A stretch of DNA of 64,000 nt from CAVTYH01 sp963738835. Lineage in GTDB: Bacteria; Planctomycetota; Planctomycetia; Pirellulales; JADZDJ01. A model generated the notes under the pieces. The model ran no database searches, was not told where the DNA came from, and was given only the letters and a program-made list of their open reading frames with translations. Made by a program: the position numbers and the translations under genes. This document shows positions 47,272 through 55,402 of this stretch, piece by piece (the stretch's first letter is position 1; every line of letters starts with the position of its first letter). The DNA is taken from positions 1-64,000 of the forward strand of contig CAVTYH010000001.1 of assembly GCA_963738835.1 (NCBI GenBank), given 5' to 3'.

Positions 47272-48663
47272 ATGCAAATCATGAGCGTGGCCGAGGCTCG
47301 AAAGGCCGATGCCGTCGGCAAGCAGGTACGGTTGCAAGGTTGGGTCCGCACGCGGCGCGATTCTAAGGGGGGCTTTTCGTTCGTCGAGCTGAATGACGGG
47401 TCTTGCCAGGGCAACATTCAAATTGTCGCCGACGGGAAGTTGCCGAATTACGAGAGCGAAATCAAACGACTGATCGCCGGTTGCAGTGTTTCCGTTGACG
47501 GCGAAGTGAAAGCGTCGCAAGGTAAAGGGCAGACGACTGAAATTGCCGCGAGTTCTGTGACCGTGCATGGCTGGGCCGATGCGGAGACTTATCCGCTGCA
47601 GAAAAAAGGGCACTCGTTCGAGTTTCTGCGCACCATCGCCCATTTGCGGCCGCGCACCAACACGTTCGGAGCGATTGCCAGAGTGCGGAACCAGGTGAGT
47701 CGGTCGATCCACAATTTCTTTCAAGAGCGCGGGTTTCTCTATTTGCACACACCGATCATCACGGCCAGCGATTGCGAAGGGGCCGGAGCGATGTTCAAGG
47801 TCACCACGCTCGATCTGGCCAAACTGCCCAAGCGTGATGCAGCGATCGATTACGCGCAAGATTTTTTCCAACGAGCCGCGTATCTCACCGTCAGCGGGCA
47901 GTTGAACGGCGAGGCCTACGCTTGCGGCCTCGGGAAAATCTACACGTTTGGGCCCACTTTTCGTGCGGAGAACTCGAACACCTCGCGGCATCTGGCCGAG
48001 TTCTGGATGGTCGAGCCGGAAATGGCGTTTTATGAACTGGCCGACAACATGCAGTTGGCCGAGGAATTCATCAAATACATTCTGCGCGATGTTTTACAAA
48101 ACTGTGCCGAGGAAATGCAGTTCTTTCACGAACGGGTGGATAAAACGGTGCGGGCTACCTTGGAGCACATCGTGGCCAGCCAATTCGTGCGGCTACCTTA
48201 CACCGAAGCAGTGGAGCGGATGCTGAAGTCGGGGCAGACGTTTGAATATCCGGTCGCCTGGGGAAACGACTTGCAGGCCGAGCACGAGCGTTGGCTGACC
48301 GAGCAAGAATTCAAAAGCCCGGTGATTTTATTTGATTACCCGCGCAGCATCAAACCGTTTTACATGCGCGTGAACGACGATGGCCGCACGGTGCGGGCGA
48401 TGGATATTCTGGTACCCGGCGTTGGCGAAATCATCGGCGGCAGCCAGCGCGAAGAGCGGCTCGATGTGCTTGAAGCGCGGATGAAAGAGCAGGGGCTCAA
48501 CCTCGAGCCATATGCGTGGTATATCGATCTACGGCGTTACGGCACCGTGCCGCATTCCGGCTTCGGCCTTGGGCTAGAGCGCATCTTGCAATTCATTACC
48601 GGCATGAGCAACATCCGCGATGTAATTCCGTTCCCACGCACGCCGGGCAGTGCGGATTTTTAG
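47272..48663 (+). CDS. asnS: Asparaginyl-tRNA synthetase
   Basis: Class IIb aminoacyl-tRNA synthetase, 463 residues. N-terminal OB fold for the anticodon (VRLQGWVRTRRDSKGGFSFVE), motif 2 FGPTFRAENSNTSRHLAEFW, and motif 3 GFGLGLERILQFITGMSNIRD followed by VIPFPRTPGSADF. The ILVPGVGEIIGGSQREE segment confirms Asn/Asp specificity group, and the C-terminus AsnRS specifically. Good GGAGGAATTG Shine-Dalgarno. Its presence means Asn-tRNA is made directly, at least in part. Confidence 0.97.
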   Translation: MQIMSVAEARKADAVGKQVRLQGWVRTRRDSKGGFSFVELNDGSCQGNIQIVADGKLPNYESEIKRLIAGCSVSVDGEVKASQGKGQTTEIAASSVTVHGWADAETYPLQKKGHSFEFLRTIAHLRPRTNTFGAIARVRNQVSRSIHNFFQERGFLYLHTPIITASDCEGAGAMFKVTTLDLAKLPKRDAAIDYAQDFFQRAAYLTVSGQLNGEAYACGLGKIYTFGPTFRAENSNTSRHLAEFWMVEPEMAFYELADNMQLAEEFIKYILRDVLQNCAEEMQFFHERVDKTVRATLEHIVASQFVRLPYTEAVERMLKSGQTFEYPVAWGNDLQAEHERWLTEQEFKSPVILFDYPRSIKPFYMRVNDDGRTVRAMDILVPGVGEIIGGSQREERLDVLEARMKEQGLNLEPYAWYIDLRRYGTVPHSGFGLGLERILQFITGMSNIRDVIPFPRTPGSADF

Positions 48664-48718
48664 TGTAGCGGCCGGACTTGTCCGGCGTTTAAACCGGAGC
48701 AAGCTCCGCCGCTACACT
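48662..48718. repeat. GTAGCGGC-type repeat between asnS and the Cys-rich gene
   Basis: AGTGTAGCGG and CCGCTACACT bracket internal GGCCGGACTTGTCCGGC and CCGGAGCAAGCTCCG mini-hairpins. It spans the whole gap between two convergent stop codons and overlaps both, so it may act as a bidirectional terminator. Confidence 0.75.
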
Positions 48719-49179
48719 TAGCTGTAGCGTACTACCACATCGCCGCAGCGGCGGAAGACGATGGTTACACAGCAGCAATCGTACGAATACGTCACGATGG
48801 TGCGGCCAAATAATCCGCAGCGGCACGAAACGCAGGGATCTTTGCAACAAGCCGGCAAACAGACGGGAATCTCGGCGACACAGCAGCAGCAACAGTCGCA
48901 GCAAGTCTTCACCTTCAGCACTTGGCTAACCTTCGGCCCGCAGCAACCGCAACAACCGCAATACGAAACACACGGTTTGTAGGTCTTGCATTCGGGAGCA
49001 GCAGCGGGAACGGTCTGGCTGCAATCGCCGTTCATCGAGAGCGAAACAGCAGTGGCAGGCGTGTCAGTCGCCTTGTCCAGTAATCGGACTCCCGCTCGAT
49101 TGTCGGCTTGCGCGACTACAGCCGCTAGCATGATCAAGCCCGCGATCAAAACGCCACACAGGTGGAAATGTTTCAACAT
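48718..49179 (-). CDS. Cysteine-rich exported protein
   Basis: 153 residues with an export signal (MLKHFHLCGVLIAGLIMLAA, cleavage near VAQA). About 25 Cys remain after the signal: CVSYCGCCGCCG, KTCCDCCCCCVAE, CLPACCKDPCVSCRCG, YDCCCVTIVFRRCG, with many CC pairs. Such density suggests a disulfide-bonded or metal-binding extracellular or periplasmic protein. AGGAGACATCC precedes ATG 49179. No family recognised; similar Cys-rich secreted proteins occur in planctomycetes. Convergent with asnS. Confidence 0.7.
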   Translation of the reverse strand: MLKHFHLCGVLIAGLIMLAAVVAQADNRAGVRLLDKATDTPATAVSLSMNGDCSQTVPAAAPECKTYKPCVSYCGCCGCCGPKVSQVLKVKTCCDCCCCCVAEIPVCLPACCKDPCVSCRCGLFGRTIVTYSYDCCCVTIVFRRCGDVVVRYS

Positions 49180-49588
49180 GGATGTCTCCTCTGGGAAACG
49201 GTTTTTTTGATCCTACTTACAAGATGCATTTCTACCGCCTGACGCCTTCAAAACATGGCATATTTGCCGTTGTACGCAAGGGGGGTATGAGGTAAGTCAA
49301 CCTTCCAAGGCACGGAAAGCAACGCAGGACAAATGGCCCGCACCGGCCGTGGTTTGCCCCTAATCCTTTTGTGACCTAGGTTTGCCAAGAGGTCCGGCCT
49401 AGCTCTTCGAACTCGGCGTGATTTATGAATCGGTCATGACCCCAGCGAAAAACGGCAATTCTGCCGAGTCTTGACCCGTCGGAATCGCACCGTAGCCCGT
49501 TGTGACCCTCGTCGAATTGACCGAGCTGCGCCGCGTCTTGTCGAATCAAAACCGGCTGTCGTGCCGGCACGAACTGTTGCCTTGAGAG
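49180..49588. other. Intergenic region upstream of the pseudo-FGE operon
   Basis: 409 bp with no credible gene. It holds divergent promoters for the Cys-rich gene and the GTPase operon. A small stem-loop CGGCA-ATTC-TGCCG lies near 49452-49465. I could not identify -10/-35 boxes with confidence. Open frames 49376-49636 and 49471-49833 are shadows without motifs. Confidence 0.45.
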
Positions 49589-50308
49589 ATGCCGACCGTG
49601 TCCACACTGTCCGCCACCTTCAACCCGATTCAGCAATCGCTCGCGGCATTACACGCCGGGCAAGAAAGCTTTGCGCAGTTTGTGGTCGATCTGTTCGGCG
49701 ATTTGGAAGCGATGCAGCAGAAACTGCTGAATGTGCAAGCGGAGCTTTGCGAAGAGCGCGGCAAATTGGCGGAGGAGCGGCAGCGCTTCTCCGAGCAAAA
49801 CAACAAGCCGCCGGTTGGCAGCGAGACCGATGAATCGCTGCAGTCAAAAGTGGCAGAATTGGAACAAGATCGCGCGGCGCTGGAAGAAGAGCTGGAAGGC
49901 GTTCGCGCACGAGCCGTCGGCATGGCGCAAACGCTGGCAGAGCAGAAACGACAGATGGCCGAAGAGCACGCCGAATGGTCGGCGGAACTCCGACAACTGC
50001 GACGCACCCTCGACAAGCAAGCCTCCTGGATCTCGCAACACGCCGAGATCGGAGCAGCGTCGTACGGGTCTGGCGATCCGTATTTGCCGCAGACCGCGTC
50101 GACCAATGGGTTTGCCGCCGGCACTGCGCCTGGACACAACGGACGAGGTCATCCAACGTATTTTCCCAACGCCGCTTCTGCACCTGCGCCGCGGTTAGCC
50201 GATCCGGTGGTCGGTTCAATTTTGTCGCAATTCGAACTATTGCAAAAAGATGTCGCCCGCCGCCGTGAACAGCTTGTGCGTCCAACGAACCAAAAAGATT
50301 CTGCCTGA
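49589..50308 (+). CDS. Coiled-coil protein of a pseudo-FGE/GTPase operon
   Basis: 239 residues. N-terminus LSATFNPIQQSLAALHAGQE, then a long heptad-rich coiled coil (about residues 40-150: EAMQQKLLNVQAELCEERGK to LRQLRRTLDKQ), a Gly/Pro/Ala-rich linker, and a C-terminal helix GSILSQFELLQKDVARRREQ. No catalytic motif. Probably an oligomerising adaptor for the fusion protein encoded 42 bp downstream. First gene of a three-gene operon. ATG 49589 or GTG 49598 are both possible starts. Confidence 0.72.
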   Translation: MPTVSTLSATFNPIQQSLAALHAGQESFAQFVVDLFGDLEAMQQKLLNVQAELCEERGKLAEERQRFSEQNNKPPVGSETDESLQSKVAELEQDRAALEEELEGVRARAVGMAQTLAEQKRQMAEEHAEWSAELRQLRRTLDKQASWISQHAEIGAASYGSGDPYLPQTASTNGFAAGTAPGHNGRGHPTYFPNAASAPAPRLADPVVGSILSQFELLQKDVARRREQLVRPTNQKDSA

Positions 50309-50349
50309 CGAAATCAAATCGTGTTTCGGGAGTATCAGATCATGTTGAA

Positions 50350-52413
50350 ATGGCTTGCAAAAAAACTGCCGCGGCTGACCAACTTTTGGCGCAGCGCAAG
50401 TTGCGGGGCGAATCTGCTGAAGCGCAGCTTGATGCCCAGCTTCCGACGGACGCGCTCGAACATGAAAACTCCAACGGCGCAGCTTCGCAGCCCGACGACG
50501 TTGAATCGCTGGTCGCACAGATGCTTGCCAGCGGCCGCTATGCCCTGCTGCTGCGTCCACAGATTGCACAAAACCTGACGATCGAACACTACACGAAGGG
50601 CAAAGAGGCGCTGGAGCAAGAGATGGGGTTGGTGCCGCAGGGCGAGGTGCATCTGGAACCTAGCGTGTTCGACATCGATTATCCGTTGTTTGCCGCCGAA
50701 GATGTTGAGGCGCCCAAAGGTTTGACAGTTCCTGTGCAACCCGTGTTTTTAGATCGATACCCGGTGACGAACAAACAGTTTCAGCGCTTTGTCGCGGCCG
50801 GTGGCTATCAGGAAATGGCGATTTGGGATCGCGAAGTGTTGCCCGCCGTGCTCGATTTCACCGACAGCACCGGTCAGCCTGGCCCCCGGTTTTGGAAGAA
50901 CGGCCGTTTTCCGCCGGGCGAAGCCCATTTGCCGGTGGTCGGCATCAGTTGGTACGAAGCGGTTGCCTATTCTCGCTGGGTTGGCAAGCGTTTGCCCACC
51001 GATGCCGAGTGGGTGAAAGGGGGCAGTTGGCCGGTTACGCTTTCCGGCAGCACACACTTGCAGCGCAAATATCCCTGGGGCGACACCATGGACCGGCGTC
51101 GAGCAAACATCTGGGGGTCAGGACCGGGGCGAGTTGTGCCGGTCGATGAATTCACCGACGGCGTCAGCGTCGGCGGACTCTATCAGTTAATCGGAAATGT
51201 TTGGGAATGGACGGCCACCAACTTGGAAGTCGATCCGACCGCGGAGGAAGAAGGGCACGATAAACCGGCGATGCTCAAAAGCATCCGGGGCGGAGCCTTC
51301 GACACCTACTTTGAAAATCACGCCAACTGTCAATTCGCCAGTGGCGAAAATCCCATAATGCGTAAGCACAACATCGGTTTCCGTTGTGGGTTGGGACTGT
51401 GCGATATCGCCGGTCCACCACAACCGCCGACCGAGCAATTTGCCGACAAGGACTTGCCGCGACTTCGAGCTGCCGCAATCCGAAATCACCGAGGAGATTT
51501 GTGTATGACCAAAGCCGTTCTGCCCATGGAATCGTATCGACTAGCGCAGTATGCCCTGCAAGTGCCGTGCTACGTCTGCGACGAGGGAAACACTTTCGAT
51601 GCGGAACTGTGCCGCCACTGCCAGGCGCCGATGGCACTAGCGCACCAGTCCGCTTCACAAAAACTGCGGCCGCAAATGGTGGCGACCATTGGCTCCAGTG
51701 GCGTCGGAAAAACGGTTTATCTGGGTATGCTGCTCGATATGCTCTCGCACATGCCAGAGCAAATTCAGATTATCGCCCGGGGAGCGTTTTCCATCACGTT
51801 ACAGCAGAACGCGATGCAGGCGCTTTCGCGGTGTGAATTCCCTGCAAAAACTCCGAATGAACCCGACCGTTGGAACTGGGTTCACTGCCAGGTTCGGCGG
51901 CCGAAGGAAAAGCGGCCCGCCGAGCTAATCATGCCCGATATTGCCGGCGAAGCGATGCTGCAAGAAGTCGAACATCCGTATTCATACTTAGCAATTCGCT
52001 CGTTCCTGCTCAAATGCGCCGGCGTGATGATTCTGGTGGACAGTACGGGCCTGGATTCCGGTCGGCGCGAGCAAGATTACTTCGCAATGAAGTTACTCAC
52101 CTACTTGAGCGAATTGGATGAGGATCCAAAAACCTCCTGGCGGCATCGGCCTGTCGCGCTGGTGTTTAGCAAGGCCGACCAGTGCGAAGAGTGCTTTCAA
52201 GACCCCGCAACGTACGCGCAAAAACATGCTTCTGGATTGTGGCAGTATTGTCGTGAACAGTTCCGCAACCACCGGTTCTTCGCGGCGGGAGTTGCCGGCG
52301 CTACGGCGGTGCGAATTGTGCCCAGCGTGGGTCGAGTTCGGGCGCCATTGCGGATTGAGCCGCGCGGCGTGATTGAACCATTTGCGTGGATAGTTGATCA
52401 AATTCGTGGGTAG
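50350..52413 (+). CDS. Pseudo-FGE (formylglycine-synthase fold), zinc ribbon and GTPase fusion
   Basis: 687 residues. Residues about 125-345 form an FGE-sulfatase/SUMF1 fold: VFLDRYPVTNKQFQRFVAAG, VGISWYEAVAYSRWVGKRLPT, GNVWEWT (about 281), RGGAF and GFRCG. The catalytic Cys pair of true FGEs is not seen, so it may be a lectin-like sensor. A zinc ribbon follows (CYVCD about 406, CRHC about 420), then a P-loop GTPase: GSSGVGKT (about 447), PDIAGE (about 529, DxxG), SKAD (about 606). The last part resembles double-GTPase (DO-GTPase2) proteins as I remember them. A better start, ATG 50342 with GGGAG upstream, is in another frame and would join through an A7 run (MLKWLAKKTAAADQ). Middle gene of the operon; partner of the GAP1-like protein. 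Confidence 0.85.
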   Translation: MACKKTAAADQLLAQRKLRGESAEAQLDAQLPTDALEHENSNGAASQPDDVESLVAQMLASGRYALLLRPQIAQNLTIEHYTKGKEALEQEMGLVPQGEVHLEPSVFDIDYPLFAAEDVEAPKGLTVPVQPVFLDRYPVTNKQFQRFVAAGGYQEMAIWDREVLPAVLDFTDSTGQPGPRFWKNGRFPPGEAHLPVVGISWYEAVAYSRWVGKRLPTDAEWVKGGSWPVTLSGSTHLQRKYPWGDTMDRRRANIWGSGPGRVVPVDEFTDGVSVGGLYQLIGNVWEWTATNLEVDPTAEEEGHDKPAMLKSIRGGAFDTYFENHANCQFASGENPIMRKHNIGFRCGLGLCDIAGPPQPPTEQFADKDLPRLRAAAIRNHRGDLCMTKAVLPMESYRLAQYALQVPCYVCDEGNTFDAELCRHCQAPMALAHQSASQKLRPQMVATIGSSGVGKTVYLGMLLDMLSHMPEQIQIIARGAFSITLQQNAMQALSRCEFPAKTPNEPDRWNWVHCQVRRPKEKRPAELIMPDIAGEAMLQEVEHPYSYLAIRSFLLKCAGVMILVDSTGLDSGRREQDYFAMKLLTYLSELDEDPKTSWRHRPVALVFSKADQCEECFQDPATYAQKHASGLWQYCREQFRNHRFFAAGVAGATAVRIVPSVGRVRAPLRIEPRGVIEPFAWIVDQIRG

Positions 52414-52483
52414 ATGTCCGTTGTCAGTTGTCCGTGGTCCATCGCAATCGACAACTGACTAAGGACAACGGACAAAGGACAAA
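52414..52483. repeat. GTCCGTTGTCAGTT-word hairpin between the GTPase-fusion and GAP1-like genes
   Basis: ATGTCCGTTGTCAGTTGTCC on the left and GACAACTGACTAAGGACAAC then GGACAAAGGACAAA on the right, nearly inverse complements. It starts at the stop codon and supplies the purine-rich AAAGGACAAA upstream of the next GTG, so it probably provides that gene's ribosome-binding site. Confidence 0.75.
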
Positions 52484-52486
52484 TAC

Positions 52487-53863
52487 GTGTTCATCGAACA
52501 AGCCATCTTCACTTCCGCGAAAACCGCGCGCAGTGACGGCTATCAGTTGGTTGCTTGCAGTCGCGGTGTCAGTGAGGTCGATGCTCGCGAATTAGCCGTT
52601 TGGGGACCGTCACACGGTGCATTGTGCGAGACACGGGATGAGGCGTCGAGTGTGAATTTTCATCGCTTGGCCAGCGGCACGTGCTGCGTCTCGAAGACCG
52701 TTGCTGATGGACAAGAATTCAGCGGCCGCGGCGGATCGCGAATCTACACGCAGTTTTTGCTTGTGCCGGCTGCGGTGTTGGCGCGCTTTGCCAACAATCC
52801 CTTCGCGGTTCTCCGTGCAGCCTGGGCCAAAGGCTTGCTGAACGTTTGCGAACGAGTGCCCGCCACACTGGAACAATCGACCTTGGTCGGCCGATCGGTG
52901 ATGGTTGACGAAGGGCTCCTCGCTCAACTGGCCGATCAATGGGGACCGCAGCGCGTCGGTCATCTGGTTGCGGCCGCAATAGCGCCCGGCCAGGTACTGC
53001 TTGCCGGTGCATGCAATTGCGAGACGTTGATCGGCGGCTTGATCAACTATTTTCCCGTAGAATGCCGCACGGAACTATCGTTCACCACCGGACTGCGACC
53101 TTCTCCGCGGCGGCCTTTCCGGCTAGTGCCGTTGGAACTGGACGCCGCCGAGCAGCGCCGCGCCGCTCGTCAGCCAGGCGTTACGGTTCTCGATTTGTCG
53201 GCCGACAACCTCAACAACGATGAATTGCACGGCTGGGCCGCATACGTGGCCGAAGTTATCGCCAGCGATCAGTTGCCGCAACTAGCCGTCCAACTGCAAG
53301 CAAGTCGTGCTGGAATGCGGATGGAACAACTTGATCGATTGGGCGATGACTTGATTCGTGAACTCCGCCCGGCGGTGGTTGCTTGCCGAGTCGGCGCACT
53401 CCGGGAAGCAACAACGGCATCGAGCCACACTCCCGCAAATATAAATTGCAGTATCCGCCGAGACTCGCCGGCCCGACCGCGCAAATCGGCAGCGGCTGTT
53501 CAACCGAAGCGGCAAGACGCCAGCGATCCACTTGTGCCTAGTTCGTCGGTGCCGAAAATCACGACCGGCACGACCGACAATTCACACCCCATCGACGATC
53601 CGCTGGCAATCCAGCTGCTGGAACAGCTCGACGATGCGGTTTACGACGCCATCAACGGATCGGCCGAATCGGCCGGCGAGGTCACAAATCTCTGGTCACA
53701 GCTCTCTGCCCATTTATCACGCGAAGCACTGGCTGCCACGCGAGAACAGTACCTCCGCTACACACTCACTTTGTGGGATGCACGCCCGGCAGAAAGCATG
53801 CGCGAGCCAGATAAGGCGATTCGAGCACTCGACGTGCTCTCGGTGTTGATCGACGCGGAATAA
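52487..53863 (+). CDS. GTPase-associated protein 1-like (GAP1-N2) protein
   Basis: 458 residues; GTG start. N-terminus IEQAIFTSAKTARSDGYQLV, ELAVWGPSHGALCET, NFHRLASGTCCVSKTV and FSGRGGSRIYTQFLLVP, followed by a second domain (ILLAGACN-like VLLAGACNCETLIGGLINYF, FTTGLRPSPRRPFRLV). This matches my memory of GAP1-N2 domains, which accompany double-GTPases in predicted signalling or conflict operons. The last 150 residues are a low-complexity linker and an alpha-helical tail. No catalytic motif visible; presumed regulator or partner of the upstream GTPase. Last gene of the operon, convergent with carA with touching stops. Confidence 0.75.
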   Translation: MFIEQAIFTSAKTARSDGYQLVACSRGVSEVDARELAVWGPSHGALCETRDEASSVNFHRLASGTCCVSKTVADGQEFSGRGGSRIYTQFLLVPAAVLARFANNPFAVLRAAWAKGLLNVCERVPATLEQSTLVGRSVMVDEGLLAQLADQWGPQRVGHLVAAAIAPGQVLLAGACNCETLIGGLINYFPVECRTELSFTTGLRPSPRRPFRLVPLELDAAEQRRAARQPGVTVLDLSADNLNNDELHGWAAYVAEVIASDQLPQLAVQLQASRAGMRMEQLDRLGDDLIRELRPAVVACRVGALREATTASSHTPANINCSIRRDSPARPRKSAAAVQPKRQDASDPLVPSSSVPKITTGTTDNSHPIDDPLAIQLLEQLDDAVYDAINGSAESAGEVTNLWSQLSAHLSREALAATREQYLRYTLTLWDARPAESMREPDKAIRALDVLSVLIDAE

Positions 53864-55033
53864 TTAGGCACCGGCTTCGAGCATCATCTCTTTGAACTGC
53901 TGGAACAGATACGCGCTGTCGTGCGGGCCAGCCGAAGCCTCGGGATGATATTGCACGCAAAATGCCGGCAGTTTGCGATGGCGAACGCCTTCGATGGTGT
54001 TGTCGTTCAAGTTGCGGTGCGTCACTGCCAAATCCGTCGGCAAGCTGTCTTCGGCCACGGCAAAACCGTGGTTCTGTGACGTGATTTCGACTCGGCCCGT
54101 CTCCAAATTCTGCACCGGCTGATTGGCCCCGCGATGGCCAAACTTCAGCTTGAATGTTTTCGCGCCGCAGGCCAACGATAAAAGCTGATGCCCTAAGCAA
54201 ATGCCAAACACCGGCACGCGGCCCAGCAAGTCGCGAATGGTACCAATGGCGTAATCCAAGGGCTCCGGATCGCCGGGGCCGTTCGACAAAAACACCCCAG
54301 AGGGCTTTTGCGCCAAAATTTCATCCGCCGTGGCAGTACCAGGCAAAACCGTGACGCGGCAGCCCATGTCGGCAAGATGCCTCGCTATGTTCCATTTCAT
54401 GCCGTAGTCCAGGGCCACCACATGCAAATCCGGCTCGGCGGCAGAATCGCTATTTTCCGAACCGTCTGGCTGGGCTTTCGTTCCCCCTGCCGAATCATGC
54501 TGCCACAATTCGTGAAGTTTTTCGTTCCAAGCGACGGGCTGGTGTGGAATTACTTCGCGCACCAAATCGCGGCCAACCAATCCTGGGCTGGCCTTCGCTT
54601 TGGCCACCAAACTGGCATCGTCCAAATCGACGCTGGAAAGTACACCCTTCATCGCACCGCAAGACCGCAATCTGCGGACTAGGGCGCGAGTATCAATCTC
54701 GGCGATGCCCGGAACGCCGTGTCGGCGCAAATATTCGTCCAGCGTGCCTTCCGAACGAAAATTACTGTCGCGCCGGCTTAATTCCCGCACGATGAATCCA
54801 GCCAAATGCGGCTGGGGACTTTCCAAATCTTGAGAATTGACGCCGTAATTCCCGATCTCCGGGTATGTCATGCAAACAATTTGCCCGCGGTAGCTTGGAT
54901 CGGTCAAGATTTCTTGATATCCAGTCATCGAGGTGTTGAAGCACACCTCGCCATCGACCTCGCCGGCCGCGCCAAACGCAGTGCCGGTAAAAACCGTGCC
55001 GTCTTCCAGTGCAAGTTTAGCTGGTTGTGACAT
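53864..55033 (-). CDS. carA: Carbamoyl-phosphate synthase small subunit
   Basis: Glutamine amidotransferase subunit that feeds ammonia to CarB for pyrimidine and arginine synthesis. ATG 55033 (MSQPAKLALEDGTVFTGTAF) is chosen over 55108, which would read through an ATTCGTC repeat. CarA N-domain (NTSMTGYQEILTDPSYRGQI), then the class I amidotransferase: SNGPGDPEP, FGICLGHQLLSLA (catalytic Cys), GANQPVQ, and YHPEASAGPHDS (His, Glu). About 389 residues. carB is outside the window. Confidence 0.95.
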   Translation of the reverse strand: MSQPAKLALEDGTVFTGTAFGAAGEVDGEVCFNTSMTGYQEILTDPSYRGQIVCMTYPEIGNYGVNSQDLESPQPHLAGFIVRELSRRDSNFRSEGTLDEYLRRHGVPGIAEIDTRALVRRLRSCGAMKGVLSSVDLDDASLVAKAKASPGLVGRDLVREVIPHQPVAWNEKLHELWQHDSAGGTKAQPDGSENSDSAAEPDLHVVALDYGMKWNIARHLADMGCRVTVLPGTATADEILAQKPSGVFLSNGPGDPEPLDYAIGTIRDLLGRVPVFGICLGHQLLSLACGAKTFKLKFGHRGANQPVQNLETGRVEITSQNHGFAVAEDSLPTDLAVTHRNLNDNTIEGVRHRKLPAFCVQYHPEASAGPHDSAYLFQQFKEMMLEAGA

Positions 55034-55057
55034 CGATGTGCAGAAAATCAGAAAATG

Positions 55058-55193
55058 ATGAATGACTAAATTCGAATGACGAATGAAGCTCCAAACTCCA
55101 ATACCCAATGACGAAACGGTAAATTCGACACTAAGGTTTGGTATTTGGTCATTGGAATTTCATTCGTCATTCGAATTTCGTCATTCACCCTTC
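55058..55193. repeat. ATTCGTC-word inverted repeat upstream of carA
   Basis: Left arm TTCGAATGACGAATGAAGCT and right arm ATTTCATTCGTCATTCGAAT are inverse complements, with inner arms CCAAATACC-like words (TTGGTATTTGGTCATTGG). Same family as 26212-26394. Fills the carA to methyltransferase gap with the terminator at 55330; the rest of 55034-55402 shows no gene. Confidence 0.7.
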
Positions 55194-55329
55194 GGCCTGT
55201 TCAGATTATGCGGCTCGTGCTGCAAGCGATTGAGCCTTCTAAAGTTCGTACCGTGTGGTGCCCGATACCGCTTCTACGGCTGTGGGTCTCCGCTTCTTGG
55301 AGCAATCCAAAAATCGGACAGCCAATCCC

Positions 55330-55371
55330 AGAGGGTTCTTGTCCCGGCGAGCAAGAACCCTCTATTTTTTT
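55330..55371 (+). terminator. Strong rho-independent terminator without an assigned gene
   Basis: AGAGGGTTCTTG and CAAGAACCCTCT form a perfect 12-bp stem with a 10-nt loop, followed on the plus strand by A and TTTTTTT. No plus-strand gene lies before it; carA and the methyltransferase are both on the minus strand. It could end an unannotated RNA from about 55200-55371, or terminate antisense transcription. Confidence 0.7.
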
Positions 55372-55402
55372 GCGCCGAACGAAAAAGATCGGGCCGCAGC
55401 CA

